Shown: in pieces, positions 44,540 to 54,934 of the stretch
Layout of the letters: every line of letters starts with the position of its first letter
How positions within the stretch are numbered: position 1 is the first letter of the stretch
From: Methylibium sp035762065
Lineage (GTDB): Bacteria; Pseudomonadota; Gammaproteobacteria; Burkholderiales; Burkholderiaceae_C
Assembly (NCBI RefSeq): GCF_035762065.1
Contig: NZ_DASTPW010000055.1
Span: 1 to 64,000, forward strand
Direction of reading: 5' to 3'
Length of the DNA stretch: 64,000 bases
Notes under the pieces: model-generated
What the model was told of the DNA's origin: nothing
Databases searched by the model: none
Seen by the model: the letters and a program-made list of their open reading frames with translations, nothing else
Made by a program: the position numbers and the translations under genes

Positions 44540-46975
44540 ATGAAGATCGTCTGCATCGGCGGCGGCCCGGCCGGCCTGTATGCCGCGCTGCTGATGAAGA
44601 AGTTGCGCCCCGAGCACGACGTGACCGTCGTCGAGCGCAACAAGCCCTACGACACCTTCGGCTGGGGCGTCGTGTTCTCCGACGCGACGCTCGCGAACAT
44701 GCGCGAGTGGGACGCCGAGACCGCCGCCGACATCGAGCGCGCCTTCAACCACTGGGACGACATCGAGCTCGAATTCCGGGGCCGGCGCATCCGCAGCGGC
44801 GGCCACGGCTTCGTCGGCATCGGCCGCAAGAAGCTTTTGAACCTGTTGCAGGCGCGCTGCGAGGCGCTGGGCGTCAGGCTGGTCTTCGAGAGCGAAGCGG
44901 AGTCGGACGCCGACTTCCCCGAGGCCGACCTCGTCATCGCCTCCGACGGCGTGAACTCGAAGGTGCGCCGCCGGCATGCCGAAGTCTTCAAGCCGGACAT
45001 CGTGACCCGCCCGAACCGCTTCATCTGGCTGGGCACGACCAAGCTGTACGACGCCTTCAACTTCAGCTTCGTGCGCACCGAGCACGGCTGGTTCCAGGCA
45101 CACGTCTACCAGTTCGACGAGAAGACCACGACCTTCATCGTCGAAACGACCGAGACCACCTGGCTCGCGCACGGGCTGGACAAGCTCGACAGCGACGCCT
45201 CGGTCGCCTTCTGCGAGCGGCTGTTCGCCGACCACCTGCGAATTGAGGCCCCCAGGCCGGCTTCGCCGTCCGTCCCCCAAGGGGATCTGCCCGGCCCGGC
45301 AGAGCCGGAGCTGCGCAGCCACAAGCTGATGACGAACGCGCGCCACCTGCGCGGCTCGGCGTGGCTCGCCTTCCAGCACGTCGCCTGCGAGCACTGGTCC
45401 TTCTTCAACGGCCGCAGCCACGTCGTGCTGATGGGCGACGCGGTGCACACCGCGCATTTCGCGATCGGCTCGGGCACCAAGCTCGCGATCGAGGACGCGA
45501 TCGAGCTCGCGCGCCAGTTCGAGCGCTTCGGCCACGCGCCCGAACGCATCCCGCAGGTGCTCGCCGAGTACGAAGCGCTGCGGCGCGTCGACGTGCTGCG
45601 CCTGCAGAACGCGGCCTGGAACGCGATGGAGTGGTTCGAGGTGGTCGGCGCGCGCTATGCCGAGACGCTGCCGCCCGAGCAGTTCATGTACTCGATGCTG
45701 ACGCGCTCGCAGCGCATCTCGCACGAGAACCTGCGGCTGCGCGATGCGGCCTGGCTCGAAGGCTTCGAGCGCTGGTTCGCCGAGCGCGCGGGGCTCGAGC
45801 TTCCCGCCGGCAGCAAGCCGCCGCCGCCGATGTTCACGCCGTTCACGCTGCGCGGCACGCGGCTCGCGAACCGCGTGGTGGTCTCGCCGATGGCGCAATA
45901 CCGCGCGCAGGACGGCGTCGCCGGCGACTACCACCTGGCGCACCTGGGCGCGCGTGCGATGGGCGGCGCGGGCCTCGTGTTCGCCGAGATGACCTGCCCG
46001 AGCCCCGACGCCCGCATCACGCCCAGCTGCCCCGGCTTGTGGAACGACGCGCAGCGCGATGCCTGGAAGCGCATCGTCGACTTCGTCCATGCGAATTCCG
46101 ACGCGCGGATCGCGCTCCAGCTGGGCCACGCCGGCCCGAAGGGCTCGACCAACGAGCCGTGGAACGGGCGCGGCGCCGACCAGCCGCTGGCCGAGGCCAA
46201 CTGGCCGCTGCTCGCGGCCTCGGCCCTGCCCTACCAGAGCGGCGTGACGGCCGTGCCGCGCGCGATGGACCGCGCCGACATGGACCGCGTGCGCGACGAT
46301 TTCGTCGCCGCCACCCGCCGTGCCGCCGAGGCCGGCTTCGACTGGCTGGAGCTGCACTGCGCGCACGGCTACCTGCTGTCGAGCTTCATCTCGCCGCTGA
46401 CCAACCGCCGCGCCGACGAGTACGGCGGCTCGCTCGCGAACCGGCTGCGCTGGCCGCTCGAAGTGTTCGCGGCGATGCGCGCGGCGTGGCCCCGGCAGCG
46501 GCCGATGTCGGTGCGGATCTCGGCGCACGACTGGGTCGAGGGCGGCATCACGCCGGCCGATGCGGTGGAGATCGCGCGCGCCTTCAAGGCCGCCGGCTGC
46601 GATCTGATCGACTGCTCGTCGGGCCAGGTCAGCCCGCTGCAGAAGCCGGTCTACGGCCGCATGTACCAGACGCCGTTCGCCGATCGCATCCGCAACGAAG
46701 CCGGCATCGCCACGATGGCGGTCGGCGCGATCAGCGAGGCCGATCACGTCAACAGCATCGTCGCGGCGGGACGCGCGGATCTGTGCGCCGTCGCGCGGCC
46801 GCATCTGGCGAACCCGGCGTGGACGCTGACCGAGGCCGCGAGGATCGGCTGGACCGGCATCGCGTGGCCGAAGCCGTATGCATCGGGCAAGGCGCAGATG
46901 GAGACCTTGTTCGCACGCGAGAAGGCCGCGCGGGCCGCAGCCCCGGCCGGGCCGGCCGAGCGGGAGCCGGTGTGA
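44540..46975 (+). CDS. 2-aminobenzoyl-CoA (salicylyl-CoA) monooxygenase/reductase fusion
   Basis: The 811-residue product fuses two flavoproteins. Residues 1 to about 420 are a salicylate-hydroxylase-type FAD monooxygenase (CIGGGPAGLYAALLMKK; VVLMGDAVHTAHFAIGSGTKLAIEDA). Residues from about 430 to the end are an old-yellow-enzyme reductase (FTPFTLRGTRLANRVVVSPMAQYRA; LHCAHGYLLSSFISPLTNRRADEYGGSLANR). This is the layout of the Azoarcus evansii 2-aminobenzoyl-CoA monooxygenase/reductase, which hydroxylates and reduces the ring to 2-amino-5-oxocyclohex-1-ene-carboxyl-CoA. Similar proteins are annotated as salicylyl-CoA 5-hydroxylase. About 23 residues near 235-260 (APRPASPSVPQGDLPGPAEP) look like an inserted repeat. 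It is the first gene of the operon. Confidence 0.92.
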   Translation: MKIVCIGGGPAGLYAALLMKKLRPEHDVTVVERNKPYDTFGWGVVFSDATLANMREWDAETAADIERAFNHWDDIELEFRGRRIRSGGHGFVGIGRKKLLNLLQARCEALGVRLVFESEAESDADFPEADLVIASDGVNSKVRRRHAEVFKPDIVTRPNRFIWLGTTKLYDAFNFSFVRTEHGWFQAHVYQFDEKTTTFIVETTETTWLAHGLDKLDSDASVAFCERLFADHLRIEAPRPASPSVPQGDLPGPAEPELRSHKLMTNARHLRGSAWLAFQHVACEHWSFFNGRSHVVLMGDAVHTAHFAIGSGTKLAIEDAIELARQFERFGHAPERIPQVLAEYEALRRVDVLRLQNAAWNAMEWFEVVGARYAETLPPEQFMYSMLTRSQRISHENLRLRDAAWLEGFERWFAERAGLELPAGSKPPPPMFTPFTLRGTRLANRVVVSPMAQYRAQDGVAGDYHLAHLGARAMGGAGLVFAEMTCPSPDARITPSCPGLWNDAQRDAWKRIVDFVHANSDARIALQLGHAGPKGSTNEPWNGRGADQPLAEANWPLLAASALPYQSGVTAVPRAMDRADMDRVRDDFVAATRRAAEAGFDWLELHCAHGYLLSSFISPLTNRRADEYGGSLANRLRWPLEVFAAMRAAWPRQRPMSVRISAHDWVEGGITPADAVEIARAFKAAGCDLIDCSSGQVSPLQKPVYGRMYQTPFADRIRNEAGIATMAVGAISEADHVNSIVAAGRADLCAVARPHLANPAWTLTEAARIGWTGIAWPKPYASGKAQMETLFAREKAARAAAPAGPAEREPV
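45249..45315. repeat. GC-rich repeat element inside a coding region
   Basis: GGCCCCCAGGCCGGCTTCGCCG, then CCCCCAAGGGGATC and GGCAGAGCCGGAGCTG, resembles the intergenic repeats of this genome (shared GGCTTCGCCG and GGCAGAGCCGGA cores). It is in frame in the monooxygenase domain and adds a Pro/Ala-rich stretch between two conserved segments. Confidence 0.6.
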
Positions 46976-47745
46976 GCGGGCCGGCGCTCGAAGGCCGCCA
47001 CGCGGTCGTCACCGGCGCGGCGCAGGGGATCGGCGCGGCCATCGCGCGCCGGCTCGCGTCGCAGGGTGCGCGCCTGAGCCTGATGGGCCGGCGCCTGGAC
47101 GCGCTGCGCGCGCTGGCGGCCGAGCTGCCGGGCGCGGCCTGCATCGCCGTCGACGTCGCCGACGAGGCCGCGGTGCAGCGCGCCTTCGCCGCGGCGCGCG
47201 CGGCGCACGGTGCCATCGCGATCCTCGTCAACAACGCCGGCCAGGCCGAAAGCGCGCCCTTCGGCAAGACCTCGCTGGACCTCTGGCAACGCATGCTCGA
47301 CGTGAACCTCACCGGCACCTTCCTCTGCACGCAGCAGGCGCTGCCCGACATGCTCGGCACGGGCCGCGGCCGCATCGTCAACGTCGCGAGTACGGCGGGC
47401 CAGCGCGGCTACGCCTACGTCGCGGCCTACTGCGCGGCCAAGCACGGCGTCGTCGGCCTGACCCGCGCGCTGGCGCTGGAAGTCGCGAAGAAGGGCGTCA
47501 CCGTCAACGCAGTCTGCCCCGGCTACACCGACACCGAGATCCTGCGCACGGGCATCGACAGGCTGGTCGCCGGGACCGGGCGCAGCGAGGCCGAGGCGCG
47601 CGCCGCCTTCGAGCAGGCGAGCCCGCAAGGCCGCGTGATGCAGCCCGGCGAAGTCGCCGACGCGGTGGCCTTCCTGTGCGGCGACGGCGCCGCGGCCGTC
47701 ACCGGCCAGTGCCTTTCGGTCAGCGGCGGCGAGGTGATGGCATGA
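46972..47745 (+). CDS. SDR-family dehydrogenase of the aminobenzoate operon
   Basis: The 257-residue dehydrogenase has the cofactor motif VVTGAAQGIGAAIAR, NNAGQ and the catalytic YCAAKHG, and is like beta-oxidation 3-hydroxyacyl-CoA dehydrogenases. The likely start is a GTG that overlaps the previous stop (GTGTGA at 46970-46975); no ATG fits. Its predicted role is oxidation of a hydroxy intermediate after ring reduction and hydration. It overlaps the MarR gene start (ATGA). Confidence 0.88.
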   Translation: MSGPALEGRHAVVTGAAQGIGAAIARRLASQGARLSLMGRRLDALRALAAELPGAACIAVDVADEAAVQRAFAAARAAHGAIAILVNNAGQAESAPFGKTSLDLWQRMLDVNLTGTFLCTQQALPDMLGTGRGRIVNVASTAGQRGYAYVAAYCAAKHGVVGLTRALALEVAKKGVTVNAVCPGYTDTEILRTGIDRLVAGTGRSEAEARAAFEQASPQGRVMQPGEVADAVAFLCGDGAAAVTGQCLSVSGGEVMA

Positions 47746-48284
47746 AGCGCGCGACGAAGCTGGAGCTCGCCCCGCTGCTCGACGACGGGAGCATCGGCCT
47801 CGAAGGCCGGCTCGCCGCCGACGACCATCAATCGCTGAAGGTGTGGCTGCGGCTGCTTTCGTGCAGCACGCAGATCGAGACCGAAATCAAGAAGCGCCTG
47901 CGCGCCGAGTTCGGCATGACGCTCGCCCGCTTCGACTACCTCGCGCAGCTGCAGCGCCACCCCGACGGGCTGCGGATGAACGCGCTGTCGCGCTATCTGA
48001 TGGTGACCGGCGGCAACGTCACCGGGCTGACCGACGAGCTGGTCAAGGAGGGCCTGGTCGAGCGCCGCGACGAGCCGGAGGACCGCCGCTCCTGGCGCGT
48101 CGCGCTCACCGCGAAGGGGCACCAGGTGTTCGCACGGATCGCCGCGGTGCACGAGTCCTGGGTCGTGGACATCTTCGCGGGCATGGGCGCCCCGCAGAAG
48201 GCGCAGTTGCACGAGCTGCTCGGCGGCCTGCGCGTGCACCTCAACGCGCTGCAAGCCGGCGACACGAAGGAGACCGAGCGATGA
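47742..48284 (+). CDS. MarR-family transcriptional regulator
   Basis: The 180-residue protein has the MarR winged-helix fold (TLARFDYLAQLQRHPDGLRMNALSRYLMVTGGNVTGLTDELVKEGLVERR, then DRRSWRVALTAKG). MarR proteins commonly repress aromatic-catabolic operons and respond to aryl or aryl-CoA ligands. The gene is inside the operon with ATGA overlaps at both ends, and a perfect palindrome that fits MarR binding sits upstream of the first gene. A MarR-like gene is part of the described Azoarcus cluster. Confidence 0.93.
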   Translation: MKRATKLELAPLLDDGSIGLEGRLAADDHQSLKVWLRLLSCSTQIETEIKKRLRAEFGMTLARFDYLAQLQRHPDGLRMNALSRYLMVTGGNVTGLTDELVKEGLVERRDEPEDRRSWRVALTAKGHQVFARIAAVHESWVVDIFAGMGAPQKAQLHELLGGLRVHLNALQAGDTKETER

Positions 48285-49138
48285 AGCGCGACAAGCCCCT
48301 CGATCCGGTGCTGGCCGCCGGCAACCGCACGCGGCTCGCGGGCCACCGCGCCGCGCACTTCGGCTGGCAGCTGCGCGACCGCGTCGGCACAGTCACGCTC
48401 GATCGCCCCGAGCGCAAGAACCCGCTGAGCTTCGCGAGCTACGCCGAGCTGCGCGACCTGTTCGCGACGCTGCGGCACGCCGAGGACGTGAAGGCGATCG
48501 TGATCGCCGGTGCCGGCGGCAACTTCTGCTCGGGCGGCGACGTGCACGAGATCATCGGCCCGCTGATCGGCCTGCCCGCGCCGGAGCTGCTGATGTTCAC
48601 GCGCATGACCGGCGCGCTCGTCAGCGAGATGCGGCACTGCCCGCAGCCGATCGTCGCGGCGATCGACGGCGTGTGCGCCGGCGCCGGCGCGATCGTCGCG
48701 ATGGCGTCCGACCTGCGCCTGGGCACCGCGCGCAGCAAGACGGCCTTCCTGTTCAACCGCGTCGGCCTCGCCGGCTGCGACATGGGCGCCTGCGCGATGC
48801 TGCCGAGGATCGTCGGGCAGGGCCGCGCGAGCGAGCTGCTCTACACCGGCCGCGCGCTCGGCGGCGAAGAGGCCGAGCGCTGGGGCTTCCTCAACCGGCT
48901 CTGCACACCCGAGGCCCTGCTGGCCGAGGCGCAGGCGCTCGCGCACGAGCTCGCGCACGGGCCCAGCTTCGCCAACGGCATCACCAAGACGATGCTGCAT
49001 CAGGAGTGGGCGATGACGATCGACCAGGCGATCGAGGCCGAGGCGCAGGCGCAGGCGCTGTGCATGCTGACCGAGGACTTCCGGCGGGCCTACGACGCCT
49101 TCGCCGCGAAGGCCAAGCCGGTGTTCGAGGGCAACTAG
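48281..49138 (+). CDS. Enoyl-CoA hydratase family protein
   Basis: The crotonase-fold protein of 285 residues has LDRPERKNPLSFASY, NFCSGGDVHEII and GVCAGAGAIVAMASDLRLGT as oxyanion-hole segments, and FLFNRVGLAGCDMGACAML. It likely hydrates or cleaves an unsaturated alicyclic CoA thioester in the aminobenzoate route. Its ATG overlaps the MarR stop as ATGA. Confidence 0.92.
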   Translation: MKRDKPLDPVLAAGNRTRLAGHRAAHFGWQLRDRVGTVTLDRPERKNPLSFASYAELRDLFATLRHAEDVKAIVIAGAGGNFCSGGDVHEIIGPLIGLPAPELLMFTRMTGALVSEMRHCPQPIVAAIDGVCAGAGAIVAMASDLRLGTARSKTAFLFNRVGLAGCDMGACAMLPRIVGQGRASELLYTGRALGGEEAERWGFLNRLCTPEALLAEAQALAHELAHGPSFANGITKTMLHQEWAMTIDQAIEAEAQAQALCMLTEDFRRAYDAFAAKAKPVFEGN

Positions 49139-50326
<1,188 letters not shown>

Positions 50327-50342
50327 AGCCAGGAGGTCCGCC

Positions 50343-51956
50343 ATGGCCACCGCCCACCTCGACACCTTCGCGCGCGACCACCTGCCGCCGCCCGAGCAGC
50401 AGCCGGACTTCCTGTTCACGCTGCCGGAGCTGCAGTTCCCCGAGCGGCTGAACTGCGCGGCCGAGCTGCTCGATCGCGCGGTGCGCGAGGGCCGCGGCGA
50501 GCGGCCGTGCATCGTGGCGCCCGGCGGCCTGCACTGGAGCTATGCGGCATTGCAGGCGCATGCGAACCGCATCGCCAACGTGCTCCTCGAGCAGATGGGC
50601 CTGGTGCCCGGCAACCGCGTGCTGCTGCGCGCGCCGAACAACCCGATGATGGCGGCCTGCTGGTTCGGCGTGATCAAGGCCGGCGGCATCGCGGTCGCGA
50701 CGATGCCAATGCTGCGCGCGAAGGAGCTGGTGCCGATCGTCGCGAAGGCGCGCGTCACGCACGCGCTGTGCGACGCGGCGCTGGCCGACGCGCTGCTCGA
50801 AGCGCAGCGCGAGTGCCCGACGCTCGCGCGCATCAAGCTTTTCAACACCGGCGCGCCCGACGGGCTCGAAGCCGCGATGGCCGCCGCGAGCCCGCGCTTC
50901 GACACGCTTGCGACCGCCGCCGACGACTGCTGCCTGATCGCCTTCACCTCCGGCACCACCGGCGTGCCCAAGGGCACGATGCACTTCCATCGCGACGTGA
51001 TGGCGATCTGCGCCTGCTGGCCGCGCAGCGTGCTGCGCGCCGAGGCCGACGACGTGTTCGTCGGCAGCCCGCCGCTGGCCTTCACCTTCGGCCTCGGCGG
51101 GCTGCTGCTGTTCCCGATGAGCGTCGGCGCCTCGGCGCTGCTGCTGGAGAAGGCAACGCCCGCGCATCTGGTCGAAGCGATCCGCGCGTTCGGCGCGACG
51201 GTGCTGTTCACCGCGCCGACCTCGTACCGCGCGATGGCGGCGCAAGGCGAGCTGCTGCGTGCGAGCCGGCTGCGCAAGTGCGTCTCGGCCGGCGAGGCGC
51301 TGCCGGCGGCGACGCGCGTGCTGTGGAAGGAAGCCACCGGCATCGAGCTGATCGACGGCATCGGCGCGACCGAGCTGCTGCACATCTTCATCTCGGCCGA
51401 CGAGGCGAACGCGCGGCCCGGCGCCACCGGCAAGGCAGTGCCCGGCTACGAGGCGCGCGTCGTCGACGACGCCGGCCGGCCGCTTGCGCCGGGCACGATC
51501 GGCAAGCTCGCGGTGCGCGGGCCCACCGGCTGCCGCTACCTCGACGACCCGCGCCAGGCCGACTACGTGCAAGGCGGCTGGAATCTGACCGGCGACGCCT
51601 ACCTGATGGATGCGGACGGCTACTTCCACTATCAGTCGCGCACCGACGACATGATCGTCTCGGCCGGCTACAACATCGCGGCGCCCGAGGTGGAGAGCGC
51701 GCTGATGCTGCATCCCGGCGTGGCCGACTGCGCGGTGGTCGGCGTGGCCGACGAAGAGCGCGGCCAGATCGTCAAGGCCTTCGTGGTGCTGCGCGAAGGC
51801 GGCGTCGCGGGGCCGACGACCGCGAAGGCGCTGCAGGATTTCGTCAAGCAGACGGTCGCGCCCTACAAGTACCCGCGCGCGGTCGAGTTCCGCAGCGCAT
51901 TGCCGCGCACCGAGACCGGCAAGCTGCAGCGCTTCAAACTCCGCGAGCCGACGTGA
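50343..51956 (+). CDS. Aryl-CoA ligase, probable 2-aminobenzoate-CoA ligase
   Basis: This AMP-forming ligase of 537 residues starts the pathway by converting 2-aminobenzoate to its CoA thioester. The P-loop-like AMP motif is LIAFTSGTTGVPKGTMHFHRD; later GATELLHIF and the C-terminal YKYPRAVEFRSALPRTETGKLQRFKL carry the adenylation core and catalytic lysine (TGK). It is of the benzoate-CoA ligase family. Context with the monooxygenase/reductase favours 2-aminobenzoate over benzoate. Confidence 0.9.
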   Translation: MATAHLDTFARDHLPPPEQQPDFLFTLPELQFPERLNCAAELLDRAVREGRGERPCIVAPGGLHWSYAALQAHANRIANVLLEQMGLVPGNRVLLRAPNNPMMAACWFGVIKAGGIAVATMPMLRAKELVPIVAKARVTHALCDAALADALLEAQRECPTLARIKLFNTGAPDGLEAAMAAASPRFDTLATAADDCCLIAFTSGTTGVPKGTMHFHRDVMAICACWPRSVLRAEADDVFVGSPPLAFTFGLGGLLLFPMSVGASALLLEKATPAHLVEAIRAFGATVLFTAPTSYRAMAAQGELLRASRLRKCVSAGEALPAATRVLWKEATGIELIDGIGATELLHIFISADEANARPGATGKAVPGYEARVVDDAGRPLAPGTIGKLAVRGPTGCRYLDDPRQADYVQGGWNLTGDAYLMDADGYFHYQSRTDDMIVSAGYNIAAPEVESALMLHPGVADCAVVGVADEERGQIVKAFVVLREGGVAGPTTAKALQDFVKQTVAPYKYPRAVEFRSALPRTETGKLQRFKLREPT

Positions 51957-51973
51957 ACCCAGGAGATCCTTCG

Positions 51974-52369
51974 ATGCCGCAAGTCCTGCTCCCCCCCGGC
52001 TGGCCGCGCCCGCGCGGCTATGCGAACGGCGTCGCGGCGCGCGGGCGCATGGTGTTCGTCGCCGGCATGGTCGGCTGGGACGCCGAGGGCCGGTTCGTCA
52101 GCGACACGCTCGCCGGCCAGGCGCGGCAGGCGCTGGCCAACGTGGTCGCGGTGCTGGCCGAAGGCGGCGCGAAGCCGGAGCACATCGTGCGCATGACCTG
52201 GTACGTCACCGACAAGCGCGAGTACGTCGCGTCCTACCCCGAGATCGGCCGCGCCTTCCGCGAGCTGATCGCGAGCTTCAACGCCGCGATGACCGCGGTC
52301 GAGGTCACGGCGCTGATCGAGGATCAGGCCAAGGTCGAGATCGAAGTCACCGCGGTCGTCCCTGATTGA
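51974..52369 (+). CDS. RidA (YjgF/UK114) family protein
   Basis: The 131-residue RidA-fold protein (RGRMVFVAGMVGWDAEGRF, then FRELIASFNAAMTAVEVTALIEDQAKVEIEVTAV) keeps the general fold, but the usual Arg near the C-terminal IEVEAIA region is not obvious. RidA proteins hydrolyse imines and enamines to ketone plus ammonia. The Azoarcus operon holds a similar gene (described as a translation inhibitor), and the ring-reduced intermediate is an enamine, so deamination is a reasonable role. An AGGAG site precedes the ATG. Confidence 0.9.
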   Translation: MPQVLLPPGWPRPRGYANGVAARGRMVFVAGMVGWDAEGRFVSDTLAGQARQALANVVAVLAEGGAKPEHIVRMTWYVTDKREYVASYPEIGRAFRELIASFNAAMTAVEVTALIEDQAKVEIEVTAVVPD

Positions 52370-52380
52370 GGAGTTTTCCG

Positions 52381-53574
<1,194 letters not shown>

Positions 53575-53609
53575 CGCCGCGCCCGCGGCACACCGTTTGC
53601 CATTGCCCG

Positions 53610-53631
53610 CCCTGGCGGAGCACCGCCAGGG
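53610..53631 (+). promoter_or_regulatory. Hairpin overlapping the glgC ribosome-binding site
   Basis: A perfect nine-base stem (CCCTGGCGG/CCGCCAGGG) with an AGCA loop ends inside AGGGAG, the likely ribosome-binding site of glgC, nine bases before its ATG. It could act as the terminator of the preceding operon or limit glgC translation; there is no T-run. Confidence 0.5.
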
Positions 53632-53640
53632 AGAACGGGC

Positions 53641-54909
53641 ATGGATGCACGCGGCGGTGGCGAGGTTGCAAGGAGCTGGGCCTTCGTGATGGCCGGCGGT
53701 GCCGGCTCGCGGCTGGCGCCGCTGACGGCGGAGCGCTGCAAGCCGGCGCTGCCCTTCGGCGGGCGCCACCGGGTCGTCGACTTCGCGATCTCCAACCTGT
53801 TGAACGCCGGCCTGCCGTCGCTCGACCTGCTGGTGCAGCACCGGCCGGAGGCGCTGCTGCGCCACGTCGAGCGCGCCTGGCCGGCGCGGCCGGCGCTCGG
53901 CGCGCCGGTGCAGGTGCTGGCCGCGACGCTCGACCGGCCCTACCGCGGCACCGCCGACGCGGTGCGCCAGCACCTGGCGCGCGTGCGCGCCTCGGGCGCC
54001 CGGCAGGTGGCGATCTTCGGCGCCGACCACATCTACCGGATGGACGTGGCGGCGATGCTCGAGGCGCATGCGGCGAGCGGCGCCGACGTGACCATCGCGG
54101 TGCTGCCGGTGCCGCTGCGCGAGGCGAGCGGCTTCGGCGTCGTCGAGGTCGACGCCGCGCGGCGCATCCTCGCCTTCCACGAGAAGCCGGCGCGCCCCGA
54201 GCCGGCCGCCGATCACCCCGGCCACGCGCTCGCCTCGATGGGCAACTACGTCTTCTCGACCGAGGTGCTGTGCGATGCGCTGGCGCGCGCGCAGGCCGAA
54301 GGCGGCACCGACTTCGGCCACGACGTGCTGCCGGCGCTGCTCGCAGGCGGCCACCGTTTGATGGCCTACGACTTCCAGCACAGCCCGGCGCCCGGGGCCT
54401 GCGCCGAGCCGCGGCGCTACTGGCGCGACATCGGCACGCTCGACGCCTACTTCGCCGCCCACATGGACACGCTCGGCGCCGAAGCGCCGTTCGCGCTGGA
54501 CGACGCGCTCTGGCCGATCGGCGCGCTGCAGCCGCCGGCGCGAGCGCGCATCGACGCGCATGCCGAGGTGACCGACTGCCGGCTCGGCGACGGCGCGATC
54601 GTCGAATGCGCCCTGCTCGACCGCACGGTCGCCGGCGACTCGGTGCGCATCGGCCGGCATGCGCAGCTCGACCATGCGGTGCTGATGGACGGCGTGCGCG
54701 TCGGCGCGGGAGCGCGGCTGCAACGGGTGATCGTCGACGAAGGCAACGCGATCCCGGGCGGCGAGGTGATCGGCTTCGACGCGCGGCGCGACCGCGCGCG
54801 CTTCCCGGTCAGCGCCGGCGGCATCGTGGTCGTGCCGCGCGGGCATTTCGCCGGCGAGTCCCAGCCCGCCGCACAGGCCTTCGGCCCCGGGCGCCATGCC
54901 TGGGCCTGA
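53641..54909 (+). CDS. glgC: Glucose-1-phosphate adenylyltransferase
   Basis: GlgC makes ADP-glucose from ATP and glucose-1-phosphate, the committed step of glycogen synthesis. The 422-residue product has FVMAGGAGSRLAPLTAERCKPALPFGG, GADHIYRMD, FHEKP and a C-terminal left-handed beta-helix domain. It has the usual length. It starts a run of five sugar genes. No glycogen synthase (glgA) or branching enzyme (glgB) lies in the window. Confidence 0.96.
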   Translation: MDARGGGEVARSWAFVMAGGAGSRLAPLTAERCKPALPFGGRHRVVDFAISNLLNAGLPSLDLLVQHRPEALLRHVERAWPARPALGAPVQVLAATLDRPYRGTADAVRQHLARVRASGARQVAIFGADHIYRMDVAAMLEAHAASGADVTIAVLPVPLREASGFGVVEVDAARRILAFHEKPARPEPAADHPGHALASMGNYVFSTEVLCDALARAQAEGGTDFGHDVLPALLAGGHRLMAYDFQHSPAPGACAEPRRYWRDIGTLDAYFAAHMDTLGAEAPFALDDALWPIGALQPPARARIDAHAEVTDCRLGDGAIVECALLDRTVAGDSVRIGRHAQLDHAVLMDGVRVGAGARLQRVIVDEGNAIPGGEVIGFDARRDRARFPVSAGGIVVVPRGHFAGESQPAAQAFGPGRHAWA

Positions 54910-54934
54910 GGCACGGCGCGAGGCGCGCTGAACG

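Noticed and set aside
44477..46804. Long minus-strand frame opposite the monooxygenase/reductase
   Set aside because: Antisense shadow; no start context and no family features.
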